A DNA stretch of 64,000 nucleotides from CAIZQW01 sp037133395 (GTDB lineage Bacteria; Verrucomicrobiota; Kiritimatiellia; RFP12; UBA1067), in contig JBAXOG010000001.1 in the NCBI GenBank assembly GCA_037133395.1, forward strand, positions 44,360-108,359, written 5' to 3'. The position numbers and the translations under genes were made by a program. The stretch's first letter is position 1. Every line of letters starts with the position of its first letter. The notes beneath the pieces are model-generated. The model had not been told where the DNA came from. It saw nothing but the letters and a program-made list of their open reading frames with translations, and did no database searches. Of this stretch, positions 55,158-63,891 are shown one piece after another.

Positions 55158-55188
55158 CTTCAACTCCTCCCTTGTTGTTATTATTTTT

Positions 55189-55217
55189 ATCATACCCTAT
55201 TTCAGTCCGGCTGACAA
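55189..55217 (-). promoter_or_regulatory. Strong sigma70-type promoter candidate for the second Gfo/Idh gene
   Basis: On the minus strand TTGTCA (55212-55217) and TATGAT (55189-55194) are 17 nt apart, 31 nt upstream of the start codon. Confidence 0.6.
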
Positions 55218-55277
55218 CTCTACGTTTTTAAAGTGCACCGTTCTTGGGTGTATTATTCCGGTCTTCCCGGTGTCCGC

Positions 55278-56105
55278 TCATTTCCAGGCAACTTTCCGAA
55301 TCTCGCGCGGAGCGACCCCCTGAAGTTGCCGAACACTGCGCGAAAAATGGAATGGATTCTTAAACCCGCATTGATAGGCAATCTCGGAAATCGTAAGCCC
55401 CGTTTCGGAGAGTAACCGGATACCCTTCTCGGTGCGTAGTTGCCACAGATACCGCGACGGCGTATTACCCGTGACTGTCTTAAACTTGTAGATAAAAGCC
55501 GTTTCAGAATATCCGGAGAGCCGCTTAGCCTCCTTGAGGCACGCCTCCTCCGATAAGTGATCTTCCAAATGGCGAAGCACACGATGAATCACTGGATCGG
55601 TCTGATTTCTGGCATGCGTGGCACCATGCAAAAACTCAGCAAATAGCGCCATGGCCAACTGATCAACAACCTGTTGCGACGCTTTCGGCTCTGTCATGCG
55701 AAGTAAGAATGTGGCTGACACAAGCCGCTGAAAGCACTCAGAGGGAGGCAATCCATTATCTGAAGAGGCGAGTAACGCGCTTTTCATCTCCCGGGACAAT
55801 GCGCGGGGCGAAACACTACACCAGAAATGGCGCGTTTTCTGGGTCTCTGAAAAGACAAACTGTTCGCGATGGCCAGGCGTAAAGAGATAGACCTTGTCAA
55901 TCTGCAAGGGGAAGGTCCGCTGGTCAACAGATACCGTGCAAGTACCGGAATAAATCATCACCAATTGAAAATCACGCTGGATGCGAGGTCCGCAGTAGCC
56001 CCCGGGACTATAGCCGACCTCTCCAATAGTCGAGTTGACAGAATGGATATGCCTCTGGCTCCACTCTGCCTTTTCTCCATCGTAAGCTATATCGCTCTTT
56101 TTCAT
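55278..56105 (-). CDS. AraC-family transcriptional regulator
   Basis: 275 aa. Residues ~1-150 are a cupin-like sensor part (QLVMIYSGTCTVSVDQRTF; VYLFTPGHREQFVF). Residues ~175-270 hold two helix-turn-helix units: EACLKEAKRLSGYSETAFIYKFK and, in the second, ISEIAYQCGFKNPFHFSRSVRQ. Such regulators usually respond to a sugar and act on neighbouring genes. Here the candidates are the downstream oxidoreductase and the divergent UroD-like, beta-helix and sugar porter genes. The divergent gap holds a large palindrome at 56204-56301. Confidence 0.9.
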   Translation of the reverse strand: MKKSDIAYDGEKAEWSQRHIHSVNSTIGEVGYSPGGYCGPRIQRDFQLVMIYSGTCTVSVDQRTFPLQIDKVYLFTPGHREQFVFSETQKTRHFWCSVSPRALSREMKSALLASSDNGLPPSECFQRLVSATFLLRMTEPKASQQVVDQLAMALFAEFLHGATHARNQTDPVIHRVLRHLEDHLSEEACLKEAKRLSGYSETAFIYKFKTVTGNTPSRYLWQLRTEKGIRLLSETGLTISEIAYQCGFKNPFHFSRSVRQLQGVAPREIRKVAWK

Positions 56106-56203
56106 TGATTCATTTCAACAAATCTCCACCCACTTCACAAGACATTACTCATCCGTTCTATGCGCAAGGCGCATCAGAGATTGAGTGCATGCGCAAATAG
56201 GCT

Positions 56204-56301
56204 GGGCGAATAGGCGTCCTCGCCTGTTCGCTGGTCCGGCTGTAGCCAGACCAGCTATATATCCTATGCTACGTTGTACAGGCGAGGACGCCTATACGCC
56301 C
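56204..56301. repeat. 98-bp two-level palindrome in the divergent araC/uroD-like gap
   Basis: 24-nt outer arms at 56204-56227 and 56278-56301 match at 23 of 24 positions when folded. Between them an inner palindrome (GCTGGTCCGGCT at 56230-56241, AGCCAGACCAGC at 56244-56255) has one mismatch. The remaining ~22 nt are AT-rich. It could form a cruciform or a very stable RNA hairpin. The rest of the 56106-56427 gap has no ORF that I can support; the UroD-like gene is preceded by AAGGAG. Confidence 0.7.
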
Positions 56302-56427
56302 AAGATTACAAAAAATCGCAGATGCGTCCTTGTTGCACATTTGAAATCCTAGATATGTTTTTGAAATTTAAGGCATTCCATTTTTGTCCCCGTTCTGCGA
56401 GAATAATGAGGACATAAGGAGATTTTT

Positions 56428-57678
56428 ATGAATCACCGAGAACGTTTACAAATGACATTGAACCATCAACAGCCCGACCGCGTGGCGGTTGATTTCGGAA
56501 GTACCGCCGTGACTGGCATCCATGTCGCAGCCATCCATCGCCTCAGACAGGCACTTCTCCCAGACCCCGCCTACCGCGTTAAGGTAATAGAGCCCTATCA
56601 GATGCTGGGAGAAATCGACGCGGAACTGGCCGAGACGCTCGGTGTCGATGTTGAAGGCTTGTTGACACGCAAGACGCTTTTCGGGTTCGAAAACAAAAGC
56701 TGGAAACCCTTTACCTTGTTTGACGGAACACCTGTTCTCGTTCCATCAGACTTCAATATTACGACGGAACCCAATGGAGACCTGCTTATTTATCCGGAAG
56801 GGGACCTCTCTGCCCCACCGAGCGGACGCATGCCAAAAGGCTTTCACTTCTTTGACTCCCTCATCCGGCAGCCTCCTGTGGATGACGATCATCTGAATCC
56901 TGCGGACAATACCGAGGAGTTCGGCTTGCTCAGCGCTGACGATATCGCCTATTACACGCGACGTGCTGCCGAATTGAGGGCCTCAGGAAAGGGCGTCGTG
57001 ATGACCATGCCCGGCACGGCCTTCGGCGATATCGCACTCGTTCCCGCCCCCTGGATGAAATATCCCAAGGGCATACGCGACATCGAGGAATGGTATATTT
57101 CAACAGCTATCCGCAAGGAGTATGTCCATGCGATCTTTGAAAAGCAGTGTGAGATCGGATTGAAAAATCTACAAACACTCATTGACCTTTTGGGGAATAC
57201 TGTACAGGCTGTCTTTCTGACAGGCACGGACTTTGGAACCCAACGCGGACTCTTCATCAGTCCTGACGCCTATCGCGAAATGTTCAAGCCTTACCATATA
57301 GCCATCAATAAATTCATTCATTCGAACTCGCCGTGGAAAACCTTCATCCACTCCTGTGGCGCGGTTAGCGAACTGATCCCTGATTTCATTGAGGCTGGCT
57401 TCGACATCCTAAACCCCGTACAATGTTCAGCAGAGGGTATGGATGCTAAGATGCTGAAGTGCGAATTTGGCAAGGAGCTCACCTTCTGGGGCGCGGCAGC
57501 CAATACGCAGCAGACGCTTGCGTTCGGCACCCCGGAGGAGGTCTACCGCGAATGCTGCGAGCGTATTGAGATCTTCGGCGAAGGCGGCGGCTTTGTCTTT
57601 GATGCCATCCATAATGTCCAAGCCACCACGCCGGTAGAGAACATGTTGGCCATGTTCAAGGCGATCAACCAGCAGTAG
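56428..57678 (+). CDS. Uroporphyrinogen decarboxylase-family (UroD-like) protein
   Basis: 416 aa. It opens with NHRERLQMTLNHQQPDRVAVDFG, typical of the UroD/MtaA-like branch found next to catabolic genes, rather than of haem-pathway HemE. Later blocks are GTDFGTQRGLFISPDAYREMFKPY, FIHSCGAVSELIPDFIEAGFDILNPVQ and WGAAANTQQTLAFGTPEEV. This branch includes methyltransferases acting on cobamide methyl groups, but most members are uncharacterised. It is followed by a secreted beta-helix protein and a sugar porter, so a role in sugar or methyl-sugar use is possible. AAGGAG 6 nt upstream supports the start. Confidence 0.88.
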   Translation: MNHRERLQMTLNHQQPDRVAVDFGSTAVTGIHVAAIHRLRQALLPDPAYRVKVIEPYQMLGEIDAELAETLGVDVEGLLTRKTLFGFENKSWKPFTLFDGTPVLVPSDFNITTEPNGDLLIYPEGDLSAPPSGRMPKGFHFFDSLIRQPPVDDDHLNPADNTEEFGLLSADDIAYYTRRAAELRASGKGVVMTMPGTAFGDIALVPAPWMKYPKGIRDIEEWYISTAIRKEYVHAIFEKQCEIGLKNLQTLIDLLGNTVQAVFLTGTDFGTQRGLFISPDAYREMFKPYHIAINKFIHSNSPWKTFIHSCGAVSELIPDFIEAGFDILNPVQCSAEGMDAKMLKCEFGKELTFWGAAANTQQTLAFGTPEEVYRECCERIEIFGEGGGFVFDAIHNVQATTPVENMLAMFKAINQQ

Positions 57679-57770
57679 GCAGCCGGCAGTAGGCAGTTGG
57701 CAGTGGCAGTAGCAGTGGCAGTAGGCAGTTTGCATTGCACGTTCCAAGTCCCACGTCCCAAGTCCCAAAC
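57672..57770. repeat. GGCAGT-type and CCCAAGTCCCA-type short repeats
   Basis: Irregular tandem AGTAGGCAGT/GGCAGT units begin over the last codons of the UroD-like gene and run to ~57731. CCAAGTCCCACGTCCCAAGTCCCA follows in short direct repeats. The same succession follows the next gene at 59750-59810. These are not CRISPR repeats: units are short, irregular and unspaced. Confidence 0.55.
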
Positions 57771-57862
57771 CGACAAAGCTTCCTCCTTCGCGAATACGCT
57801 AAGGCTGACAAGCACGACAAAGTTTTAGAAATCCCGAACCCCGTCACAAAAGGAATAGAAAC

Positions 57863-59731
57863 ATGAATCGAGTACCCGTCACATTATTGACCATTATCGC
57901 ATTAGCAACTTCCCTGCATGCCACGGAGTTTCATGTGGCGCTCACAGGCAAGAATTCCAATGCTGGGACACAGAGCGCACCTTTCCTGACGATCCAGCGG
58001 GCTGCCGACCTTGCGCAACCCGGTGACACCATCACGGTTCACGCAGGCACCTATCGCGAGCGGGTGAATCCGCCGCGCGGAGGTGATTCAGATGCCAAAC
58101 GCATTGCCTACCAGGCCGCGCCCGGCGAGCGGGTGGAGATCAAGGGGTCTGAAGTCGTAAAGGCATGGGAGAAGGTCCAGGACAACGTCTGGAAGACGAC
58201 CCTCCCGAACACCTTCTTCGGTACGTTCAATCCCTACAGCGACCTGATCAAGGGGGACTGGTTCAATGCAAAGAAGCGAGACCATCATACAGGCGCGGTC
58301 TATCTAAACGGGGAGTGGCTGACCGAGGCCGCCACACAAGAGGATGTCATGAAGCCCACAGGGCAGACCCCTCTGTGGTTTGGCAAAGTCGACCAGGCGA
58401 ACACGACCATTCTGGCCCAGTTCAAAGGGGTTGATCCCAACCGCGAGCTTGTGGAGATCAATGTCCGGCGCACCGTCTTCTACCCGGATAAGCCAGGTAG
58501 AAATTATATTACCGTGCGTGGATTCGTGATGCGCAATGCCGCCACGCCGTGGGCACCGCCCACAGCCGAGCAGATTGGCCTGATCGGCACACACTGGAGC
58601 AAGGGGTGGGTCATCGAAAATAATACGATCAGCCATTCGGTCTGCTCAGGTATTGCCTTGGGCAAGCATGGCGACGCCTTTGACAACACCTCGGCCAATT
58701 CGGCAGAGGGGTACGTCAAGACAATCGAACGTGCGCACGCCCATGCGATCCCGTGGACTAAAGATAACATCGGCGGCCATATCGTGCGAAGTAATCATGT
58801 CTCGCACTGCGAACAGGCTGGAATCGTCGGAAGTCTTGGATGCTCCTTCAGTACGATCACCGACAATGTCATTCATGACATCCACGTCCGTCAACTCTTC
58901 ACGGGCGCGGAAATGGCGGCGATCAAGTTTCATGCCGCAATCGACACAGAGATTAGCCGGAACCGGATATCCCACTCTAGCCGTGGCCTCTGGCTGGACT
59001 GGATGGCGCAAGGGACGCGTGTATCCCGGAACCTATTTTACGCGAACACCGGCGAGGATCTGTTTATGGAGGTCAATCATGGACCTTTCCTTATTGACAA
59101 CAATCTGTTTTTGTCAAAAGTGAACCTCTGGGACTGGTCGGAGGGCGGCGCCTACGCTCACAACTTGTTTGCGGGACAAATCTGGAGCAGGCCAGAACTG
59201 AAGCGTGAAACGCCTTATCATCCAGCGCACAGCACGACCGTAGCAGGCCTGGTCAACATCAAGGGTGGAGACAACCGATACTACAACAACTTGTTCGTGG
59301 GTAGCGGCGAAACGTCTGCACCCAAGAAGGAGAAGGCAGACAAGGGTTACGGACTGTGGGTATATGATGGCCGCGAGTTCCCTCTGTTTACAGGTGGGAA
59401 TATCTTCTTCAGCACCTCCAAGCCGTATAGCAAGGAACAGGGTGCCGAGTGCATCACCGAGGGGGACAGCCTTGTCATGGTTACCGAGGACGGACAGCAT
59501 GTGTTTGTGCAGTCAAAAGCGCTGAGTAAAGCCCATAATCCCTCAGCCAAGCTCGTGACCACCGAGTTGCTGGGTACTGCGAAAATTCCCCAACTGCCCT
59601 ATCTTAATCCTGACGGGACGCCTATTGTGATCGATACGGACTATTTCGGAATGAAGCGCGCTGAGAAGGCGCTGTTGAGCGGACCGTTTGCGAAGCCGGT
59701 GGAAGCAACCGCAAAGACCAAGGTATGGTAG
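57863..59731 (+). CDS. Secreted right-handed parallel beta-helix protein
   Basis: 622 aa with a signal peptide (LLTIIALATSLHATEF). The opening is the DUF1565-type start seen in secreted beta-helix proteins (AGTQSAPFLTIQRAADLAQPGDTITVHAGTYRE). The central part has beta-helix rungs with many Asn and His residues (VIENNTISHSVCSGIALG; IVRSNHVSHCEQAGIVGS; ISRNRISHSSRGLWLDW). The fold is shared by polysaccharide lyases, pectinesterases and some glycosidases, so it is probably an enzyme or binding protein for an extracellular polysaccharide. Catalytic residues cannot be assigned. It sits between the UroD-like protein and the sugar porter on the same strand. Confidence 0.85.
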   Translation: MNRVPVTLLTIIALATSLHATEFHVALTGKNSNAGTQSAPFLTIQRAADLAQPGDTITVHAGTYRERVNPPRGGDSDAKRIAYQAAPGERVEIKGSEVVKAWEKVQDNVWKTTLPNTFFGTFNPYSDLIKGDWFNAKKRDHHTGAVYLNGEWLTEAATQEDVMKPTGQTPLWFGKVDQANTTILAQFKGVDPNRELVEINVRRTVFYPDKPGRNYITVRGFVMRNAATPWAPPTAEQIGLIGTHWSKGWVIENNTISHSVCSGIALGKHGDAFDNTSANSAEGYVKTIERAHAHAIPWTKDNIGGHIVRSNHVSHCEQAGIVGSLGCSFSTITDNVIHDIHVRQLFTGAEMAAIKFHAAIDTEISRNRISHSSRGLWLDWMAQGTRVSRNLFYANTGEDLFMEVNHGPFLIDNNLFLSKVNLWDWSEGGAYAHNLFAGQIWSRPELKRETPYHPAHSTTVAGLVNIKGGDNRYYNNLFVGSGETSAPKKEKADKGYGLWVYDGREFPLFTGGNIFFSTSKPYSKEQGAECITEGDSLVMVTEDGQHVFVQSKALSKAHNPSAKLVTTELLGTAKIPQLPYLNPDGTPIVIDTDYFGMKRAEKALLSGPFAKPVEATAKTKVW

Positions 59732-59749
59732 CCAGCCGCCCGGGGCGGC

Positions 59750-59862
59750 GCAGTAGCAGTGGGCAGTAGCAGTTGGCAGTTGGGCATTGCAAGTCCCAAG
59801 GCCCGAACCAACAAAGCTCGCGACAAAGTTTTTCAATAAGGCAATCACGCAATAAGGCAATT
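59750..59862. repeat. GGCAGT-, CCCAAGG- and GGCAATAA-type short repeats
   Basis: The gap after the beta-helix gene repeats the text found after the UroD-like gene (GCAGTAGCAGTTGGCAGTT, GCATTGCAAGTCCCAAG, ACAAAGCTCG). It then carries CAATAAGGCAAT units like those at 52957-52984. Confidence 0.5.
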
Positions 59863-59892
59863 CCATTGCCGTTATAACGAAAGAGGTTCACA

Positions 59893-61191
59893 ATGAGTGT
59901 ATCACTGAAACAAGACGAATCCCTGGAACGTACATCCCCTTTCATCCTGCCGTGCCTTGTGGCGACATTAGGCGGATTGCTCTTCGGATACGACACCGCA
60001 GTCATCTCGGGCGGCATCGGATTTTTGAAGCAATTCTTTTCGCTGAGTGCCACGCAAGAAGGCTGGGCGGCCTCCTCAGCCTTACTCGGTTGTGTCCTTG
60101 GCGTCTGTGTCACGGGCTGGTTCAGCGACAAATTCGGACGTAAGACAGCCTTGATGGTTGCTGCGGTCTTGTTCCTGGTTTCAGCCATAGGAACAGCGCT
60201 ACCGCGCACACTCACTGAATTTGTTATTTACCGTTCACTGGGGGGCGTCGGCGTCGGGATCGCGTCGATGGTCTCGCCAATGTATATTGCTGAATTAGCC
60301 CCTGCTCATCTGCGCGGAAGACTTGTCTCCGTCAACCAGATCGCCATTGCCTCCGGCATGCTCATGGCTTATTTTGTCAACACCTTCATCGCCGTGGGCA
60401 AGACAGAGGCTTGGAATATTGAGCACGGCTGGCGCTGGATGTTTGGTGCAGGGTCCTTACCCTGCATCCTCTTCCTCGTCCTGCTCTTCTTCGTGCCAGA
60501 AAGTCCGCGCTGGTTAAAGGGTCTGCACAAAGATGATAACTCGACCTGGAGCACTCTCCTCACCGGCAAGATGCGACGCTTACTGGTGATCGGCGTGATC
60601 CTGGCCGTCATCCAGCAAGTGACCGGCATCAATGTGATTCTCTATTACGCGCCCAAGATCTTTCAATCCTTAGGCGTTAAGGGCGATGTCTCCCTGATCA
60701 ACACAACGATTATTGGCGGAGCGATGGTATTCTTCACGCTTGTCGCGGTCACCTGGGTTGATAAATGGGGACGCCGCCCCCTGCTGCTCTGGGCCAGTGC
60801 GGGCATGGCCTTTTCGCTCTTCGCCTTCAGCTATGTCGCCTACATGCAGATGGCGGGCGTGCTCGGACTCATCCTGATCATCCTCTACATCGCCAGCTTT
60901 TCGATCGCTATGGGCCCCGTGGTCTGGGTCGTACTCTCTGAAATGTTCCCGAACAATATACGAGGACGCGCCATGTCGGTAGCGACCTTCGCGTTATGGA
61001 TTTCAAACTACCTCGTGTCGCAGACCTTCCCGATGCTCAATGACAACGCCTTCCTCGTCAAGACCTTCCACTACGCCTTCCCCTTCTGGGTCTACGGCGG
61101 ACTCTGCATCTTCTCCTTCTTCTTCGTCTGGAAATATATTCCGGAGACGAAGGGGCAGTCTTTGGAGGAAATTGAACAGAAACTTACATAG
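59893..61191 (+). CDS. MFS sugar porter (short central loop)
   Basis: 432 aa with twelve expected membrane segments. Sugar porter motifs are all present: FGYDTAVISGG, SDKFGRKTAL, PESPRWL, QQVTGINVILYYAP, DKWGRRPLLL and PETKGQSLEEIE. The loop after PESPRWL is only ~17 residues before the next half begins, whereas typical members have ~50-60 residues of helical cytoplasmic domain there. It probably imports a monosaccharide by H+ or Na+ symport, likely a product of the neighbouring beta-helix enzyme. AGAGG precedes the ATG. Confidence 0.9.
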   Translation: MSVSLKQDESLERTSPFILPCLVATLGGLLFGYDTAVISGGIGFLKQFFSLSATQEGWAASSALLGCVLGVCVTGWFSDKFGRKTALMVAAVLFLVSAIGTALPRTLTEFVIYRSLGGVGVGIASMVSPMYIAELAPAHLRGRLVSVNQIAIASGMLMAYFVNTFIAVGKTEAWNIEHGWRWMFGAGSLPCILFLVLLFFVPESPRWLKGLHKDDNSTWSTLLTGKMRRLLVIGVILAVIQQVTGINVILYYAPKIFQSLGVKGDVSLINTTIIGGAMVFFTLVAVTWVDKWGRRPLLLWASAGMAFSLFAFSYVAYMQMAGVLGLILIILYIASFSIAMGPVVWVVLSEMFPNNIRGRAMSVATFALWISNYLVSQTFPMLNDNAFLVKTFHYAFPFWVYGGLCIFSFFFVWKYIPETKGQSLEEIEQKLT

Positions 61192-61280
61192 CATGAGAAA
61201 TAGTGAAGCCGGGAACTAGAAACGTGGCGAAGAAGACTGCCGACTGGTACTGCTAACTGCCCACTACCCTCATTCCCGTC

Positions 61281-61853
61281 TTAATGCTCCTTGATGAGCG
61301 AGAGGAATTCTTGGCGCGTCGCGCCTTCGGTGCGGAATGAACCGAGCACAGCCGAGGTCGTCATGACTGAGTTCTGCTTGCCCACGCCGCGCATCATCAT
61401 GCAGAGGTGACGGCACTCCATCACAACACCCACGCCCTCAGCATCGACCTCTTTCATGATCGACTGTGCAATCTGTTCCGTCAGTCGCTCCTGAATCTGC
61501 AAACGCCGCGAGAAGCAGTCCACAATGCGCGCAATCTTGCTTACGCCGATCACCTTATCCTTGGCAATGTAGCCGACATGGCAGCGACCATAGAAGGGCA
61601 GCATGTGATGTTCGCACAAGCTGTAAATTTCAATATCGCGCACAATGATCATGTGATTGGTATGCGACTGGAAGACCGCGCCATTCACGACCTGCTTCGG
61701 CGTCTGACGATAACCGCTGGTCAAAAAGGCGAGCGATTCCGCCACGCGCTTAGACGTGCCCTTCAGCCCTTCACGATCAGGATCTTCACCCAGCTCAATC
61801 AAGAGCTGACGTGTCAGCTCTGCCACTCGTGCTTTATTCACTTGTTTTTTCAT
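61281..61853 (-). CDS. folE: GTP cyclohydrolase I
   Basis: 190 aa, the compact FolE form. Zn ligands Cys80 and His83 (SLCEHHMLPFYGR) and Cys151 (CRHLCMMMRG) are in place. GVSKIARIVDCFSRRLQIQERLT and the C-terminal ILE-type tail (EFLSLI) complete the family pattern. It converts GTP to 7,8-dihydroneopterin triphosphate, the first step of folate synthesis. It stands alone with its own promoter and a ~100-nt leader. The preceding GGGAGGA is rather far (15 nt) from the ATG. Confidence 0.96.
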   Translation of the reverse strand: MKKQVNKARVAELTRQLLIELGEDPDREGLKGTSKRVAESLAFLTSGYRQTPKQVVNGAVFQSHTNHMIIVRDIEIYSLCEHHMLPFYGRCHVGYIAKDKVIGVSKIARIVDCFSRRLQIQERLTEQIAQSIMKEVDAEGVGVVMECRHLCMMMRGVGKQNSVMTTSAVLGSFRTEGATRQEFLSLIKEH

Positions 61854-61963
61854 AATGTTATAAAAATATCCTCCCGTTGTTAGATCAGAGCAAGCAAAGC
61901 CCCTATTTATGAATCATGATGAGCCAATCGTTGACGGGTAGAGTTTTCTCGAAAACTTAAGAC

Positions 61964-61992
61964 AGTATAAAGTCTTTTATTTTAGAAAGCAA
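61964..61992 (-). promoter_or_regulatory. Sigma70-type promoter candidate for folE
   Basis: On the minus strand TTGCTT (61987-61992) and TATACT (61964-61969) are 17 nt apart. The leader to folE is about 100 nt and contains a GTTTTC-TC-GAAAAC dyad. The rest of the 61854-62431 gap holds GGGTGAC-type short repeats and two hairpins, with no ORF that I can support. Confidence 0.55.
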
Positions 61993-62312
61993 GTGTTTGG
62001 AATGCGCCGCAAGCGGTGGGGGGCGCAGTTCCGAGTTGTTGGCTTGTCTGTCACTCAGTCGTCTAACCGCTTAATGTCTAAACACGTTCCCCTTTGCCTC
62101 CCCCGAGGCGGGTGAACAATAATTCTTTTGACGGGGTGACAGGGTGACGGGTTGACTGATTGAACGAGCGACTGGGTTGACCCGCCTTCGCGGATACGGC
62201 TTCCGCCTTCGCGATGCCTACGGCGGATAAAACAGCGGGCAGGCTGATTGACTCAATGCTTCATGTTACGCGCAGCGCACAAGGCAGGAAGGCGCCTCAC
62301 CGGGACGGCTCT

Positions 62313-62347
62313 GCCACCTTCAAGGTGGCGCAGACATTCCTGTCTGC
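62313..62347. repeat. Adjacent hairpin pair
   Basis: GCCACCTT-C-AAGGTGGC (62313-62329) is joined directly to GCAGACA-TTCC-TGTCTGC (62330-62347). The twin-hairpin form and one 4-nt loop recall the three-way-junction repeats, but no clear outer stem encloses them. Confidence 0.5.
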
Positions 62348-62353
62348 GGCTGC

Positions 62354-62393
62354 GGACCGTACCTGCCCGCTTCCTCCGCATCCCTTTGTCCAG
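62354..62393. repeat. Direct repeat flanking the AAA_14/DUF4143 gene (left copy)
   Basis: The segment GGACCGTACCTGCC, then CGCTTCCTCCGCATCCC and TTTGTC, recurs at 63892-63927 with two substitutions and one missing T. The two copies bracket the single gene at 62432-63679. Confidence 0.6.
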
Positions 62394-62431
62394 TCGTTTC
62401 GTTTTGTACGAGAGTGCCCCCTAAGCCTCTC

Positions 62432-63679
62432 TCAGACGAGGTCAAAGGGAATAGCCACGCACCGCTTACCTACACGAAAGACCTCCTTGCAGCCTGAGAT
62501 AATCAGCCCTGGCTGCACACGCTCCCCCATCTTCTCGCGAAAAATGTCGATCGATTGGCAATCCGAAGGACGGACATTCGATGCCGCCTTAATTTCAATC
62601 GGATAAAGCAGTCCGTCCTTTTCGATCACCAGATCAACCTCTGCTCCGCTATGCTGCCGATAATGATAGAGCACCGGAAGGAGATTATTTTGTTGAAGTT
62701 GCTTATGGCATTCCGTCACGACCAGAGACTCAAAAAGCGCCCCAAATGCGGGATGTCCCTGGACCGCTTCCGGGGAGGATAGTCGCATCAAGTAACAGGC
62801 CAATCCTGTGTCAGCCATGTATCCCTTTGGCCTTGCGCTCAGACGTTTAATATGATTCGCGGCAAAAGCTGGCACTTCCAGCCACTGGTATGTGCCTCGC
62901 AGCAAGCCGGTCCAGCGCTTGGCAGAGGGCGACGACAGGCCAATGTCACGTCCGAGCTGATCGAAATTGCACTCCTGTGCCGTCAGACTCGCGCAAAGGG
63001 CAAGAAAAGAGGCGAACTGCATTTCATCACGCACCTCCAACAGCTTACGCACATCCCGTTGAAGATACGTGCTGACATACCCCTGCATCCACCCTGGTAT
63101 CACCGCATCATCCAGCGTTTGAATTTCAGGAAAGCTTCCTCGCCAGATACGGCGGGTCAGGGACAGCCCCTGAGAATGATAAGCCGAGAGCGCTGAAACG
63201 CCGCGTTCAATCCCTCCCGGAACACTCGCCAACCACTGGTTCAGCCAACAGGGCCGTTCCACATGCCCTTCCGTCTCCTGGATGCTGAAGGCGGGCAGTT
63301 CCAGCATAGCGACGCGCCCGGCCAGCGATTCCGCAAGATTCCGCATCACATACCACTGCTGCGATCCCGTAATGATGTACATCCCGGGCCGCCGATTCTC
63401 ATCCACAGCCCGTTTTAGAGCAGGCACAAGCTCCGGAACATATTGGATCTCATCCAGCACCAACGGAGGCGGGTTGTTCCTTAGAAACAATTCAGGGTCT
63501 TGCCTCACCCCATATAGATCCTGAACCGGATCGAAGACAAACGTTCGAACGGTATCCCCGAACAGATGGCGGATAAGCGTACTCTTCCCGACTTGACGCG
63601 CCCCTGTCACCAGGGTACATGAAAACGCTTTCACGTAAGCACTGAGCTTCTCTTCAATCAACCTATTCCTATAATTCAT
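62432..63679 (-). CDS. AAA_14-family ATPase with C-terminal DUF4143 domain
   Basis: 415 aa. Walker A is TGARQVGKST at ~25-34; Walker B with adjacent Glu is LVLDEIQYVPEL; sensor 1 is YIITGSQQW. Residues ~200-400 are DUF4143 (KGYMADTGLACYLMRL; FGALFESLVVTECHKQL), ending in a nuclease-like pattern (GAEVDLVIEKDG ... YPIEIKA). Members are widespread single-gene ATPases, often variable between strains, whose function is unresolved; toxin-antitoxin or mobile roles have been proposed. A perfect dyad lies 3 nt upstream of its start, suggesting self-repression. Direct repeats on both sides suggest recent gain. Confidence 0.88.
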   Translation of the reverse strand: MNYRNRLIEEKLSAYVKAFSCTLVTGARQVGKSTLIRHLFGDTVRTFVFDPVQDLYGVRQDPELFLRNNPPPLVLDEIQYVPELVPALKRAVDENRRPGMYIITGSQQWYVMRNLAESLAGRVAMLELPAFSIQETEGHVERPCWLNQWLASVPGGIERGVSALSAYHSQGLSLTRRIWRGSFPEIQTLDDAVIPGWMQGYVSTYLQRDVRKLLEVRDEMQFASFLALCASLTAQECNFDQLGRDIGLSSPSAKRWTGLLRGTYQWLEVPAFAANHIKRLSARPKGYMADTGLACYLMRLSSPEAVQGHPAFGALFESLVVTECHKQLQQNNLLPVLYHYRQHSGAEVDLVIEKDGLLYPIEIKAASNVRPSDCQSIDIFREKMGERVQPGLIISGCKEVFRVGKRCVAIPFDLV

Positions 63680-63682
63680 ATC

Positions 63683-63711
63683 GATATTCTAACATGGCGT
63701 ATTAGAATATC
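63683..63711 (-). promoter_or_regulatory. Perfect 10-bp dyad overlapping the leader of the AAA_14/DUF4143 gene
   Basis: GATATTCTAA (63683-63692) and TTAGAATATC (63702-63711) flank a 9-nt spacer, starting 3 nt before the ATG. Binding here would block ribosome access or transcription start, so an operator is likely. Confidence 0.55.
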
Positions 63712-63891
63712 CAGCACAAAACGCCATTATTTTCGAATTTTATAGGACTTGGGACATGGGACTCGGGACTTGCAGAAACCTTCGCGGGAGCAACCCATTC
63801 GGTCAACCTTGTCAATGCGGTCAGTCGTGTCAGTCGCTCAATCGGTCACAAACAGAGATAGCGCGTAGCGCTGAAAGGAGCCAGCGGATGG

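Noticed and set aside
57672..57770. Possible CRISPR array
   Set aside because: Repeat units are 6-12 nt, irregular and without spacers, and no cas gene is near.
62313..62347. Fourth copy of the three-way-junction repeat
   Set aside because: Two adjacent hairpins are present but no outer stem pairs around them, so it is listed only as a hairpin pair.
61854..62431. RNA gene or riboswitch in the folE leader gap
   Set aside because: Hairpins and short repeats are present but no conserved riboswitch core or tRNA-like fold could be recognised by eye.
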